From Microglena sp. YARC (lineage: Eukaryota; Chlorophyta; Chlorophyceae; Chlamydomonadales; Chlamydomonadaceae), in contig CM039462.1 of assembly GCA_022414725.1 (NCBI GenBank), positions 40,025,668 to 40,089,667 of the forward strand: a DNA stretch of 64,000 bases. Reading direction: 5' to 3'. Below are positions 62,308-64,000 of the stretch, piece by piece; the first letter of the stretch is position 1, and each line of letters starts with the position of its first letter. The translations under genes were made by a program, and so were the position numbers. Under the pieces are notes generated by a model that saw only the letters and a list, made by a program, of their open reading frames with translations, did no database searches and had not been told where the DNA came from.

Positions 62308-64000
62308 AGGTTCCGGGTATTTCAGGGATCGGGTACCGTTTTTTTTCCAGCCAGTGCTTGCACTGGAGACTTTGGATCGTTCGAGATGTATAGATGGATT
62401 GCAATGTTTTATTTACAAAGACTGAAAAAAACGAATTAAAAAAAGTGATAATGAAAAATAGCTATTATGATTTGGCCGTTACAAATTCTCCTCATTTGTT
62501 TTGGGGAAATTGTACCCCTGAATTGGGCCTGGAAAATGGTACTCTGTGCTCTGCTGTGCTCTGACTACTATAATACTATTAAAACACATTTAATTGCTGA
62601 CAGCGCAAAGGAATATTTAAGTGGTTACAGTTTAAAACACATTTAATATCCCATACTCACATATTGATCTATAGGCCTAAGCATACATAATATCCTGGTT
62701 GTCTTCAGGCTGCTAATAGGCTATTTAATAACATCATCTGGTCTATGTCTGCCCTGGTGACTTTCCCCAGCTGCGGCATACGGAAGGGTCCCCTTAACAC
62801 CACGCCCCTCCAGGCGTTATCTTTTTTTACATCATCTGATCACTTATTTAAACTTTCTCATCATAATATTTCCGTAGTACAGATTGCATACTGCAATCTA
62901 CAGTGTACCAGGCAGCATAGAGGGAGAGGAAGGAGCCAATGACTCTGTACGGTGTAACTTATGTGATCCATGTGCAAAATGCATGTTTTCTAAAGCCCTC
63001 CCCCCAAAAACAGCATCCTGGGGGGCTACGCCCCCCGAACCCCCCTTGTGTGAGTGGCGCATCGGGCCGGGCTTACGCCTACAGCACCGTCCCAGAATGA
63101 GGCTTGGGACTTCACTTGTGGCTACCAACTTGGCCTGAATATTTCTGAAAACAAACTGACTATGCCTGATGTAGAAATGAATACACTCAAGGAGGCAAGT
63201 ACCATGTGTAGTGATGCGCTTTGGTCCGTTCGAGTACGAAAGACTTGTGCACATCATCAGTCTCAGCCTCTAGCTACACCAAAACAGATCAGGGTACTTC
63301 AAATGGCCAAATTGGCCAGCGCTTTAGTGCACTTGAAAACAAAAAAACTGCGCTTTGTAGCGCAAAAAGCGCAAAAATTGCTTGCAGCGCCCACAAGGGG
63401 TTGCAAAAAACTGCGCTTAAAGCGCAGAGGGGGTCAAAAAGTCAGCGCTCAAAAGCTCAAAAGCGCGCGCTTTGAATTACCCTGAAACAGATCATCCGGA
63501 AAGATAGTCTGAGCTATTTGCGTTTCAACAAATCCTATGCAGCGACGCAAGCGACGCGGAAAATTGGCGGAGAGTGTTGGCAACGGAACGAAAGATGGCA
63601 ACGATGGAGCTGACCGAAGCGAGTTAGTTATGGGACCGTTGGATGACGTGTCAGGCTTCAAGATTTTTTTCGGTCGGACGGACAAATGGGTAACCCTGGG
63701 GGCTCCCGCCCCCTTGAAGAGGGGGCTCCGCCCAAAACTATTTGCAGTTCATCCGGAAAGATAATCTGAGCTATTCAAGTTCAAGTTCAACCGTGGGGAA
63801 AATTGAAAATTAGAACATCCAAGAATTGTCACAATGATCTCTAAGGCCACGGTGGGACTACGGGAACCGGATCGTAAGTATGCGGTGGTCAAGCCAACAT
63901 TGTATCTAGATTCCAGTTACCGTGCCGGTCGACGACCCTCTGGACGAGCCCAACCGCACTCAAGGGGGTTCCAACCCCGCACCTGCTGCGATCTTTCTCC
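62308..64000. other. Right flank, second copy of the duplicated DNA
   Basis: Matches 29535-31225 almost base for base, including the G/C hairpins and the AAAGCGC tract, and runs off the window. No gene recognised. Confidence 0.85.

Overview
The window looks like nuclear DNA of an intron-rich, repeat-rich eukaryotic protist, most plausibly a green alga of prasinophyte type. Support: a protein-coding gene with about twelve exons and GT-AG introns; short CCCTAAA (TTTAGGG-type) repeats at 12582-12616; a TGTAA motif downstream of the stop codon, as used for polyadenylation in many chlorophytes; and a Dualen/RandI-like retrotransposon, a family known to me mainly from green algae. The species is inference, not proof.

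Layout. 1-5738 is the right-hand part of a Maverick/Polinton-like, virus-like DNA element: a family B DNA polymerase continuous with an SF1 helicase and an HNH-like tail (broken by apparent frameshifts), then a retrovirus-type integrase. It abuts the acceptor of intron 1 of a host gene. 5749-18085 holds exons 2-12 of that gene (copy 1), which predicts a secreted surface protein with an Ig/DUF11-like N-terminal part, a triplicated middle module and a propeller-like C-terminal part. Its introns carry many unrelated minisatellites. 18555-28782 is a non-LTR retrotransposon on the minus strand, inserted just after the gene. 28783-31260 is flanking DNA found again at 57001-64000. 31260-44870 is a repeat-dominated stretch: a TGATG satellite split by a small hAT transposon with intact ends, remnants of an unidentified minus-strand gene with amplified exon pieces, a 2.5-kb CCCTGA/TATGAC satellite, a tRNA-like fragment, a possible KDZ-type transposase remnant and a 240-bp tandem duplication. 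44876-56527 is the second copy of the host gene, here with its signal-peptide exon, but interrupted by exactly 1000 N and flanked by indel-rich sequence. 57739-62302 is a 4.56-kb Copia-like LTR element on the minus strand with intact LTRs and target duplication, carrying gag and protease but no integrase or reverse transcriptase.

The main large-scale structure is a direct segmental duplication (5739-31260 against 45624-64000). Each copy carries a retrotransposon the other lacks, so each serves as the empty site for the other. Exon lengths of the host gene sum to 2742 nt, an exact multiple of three, giving a 913-residue product when exons 1-2 of copy 2 are taken with exons 3-12 of copy 1. Most other open frames are products of simple repeats.
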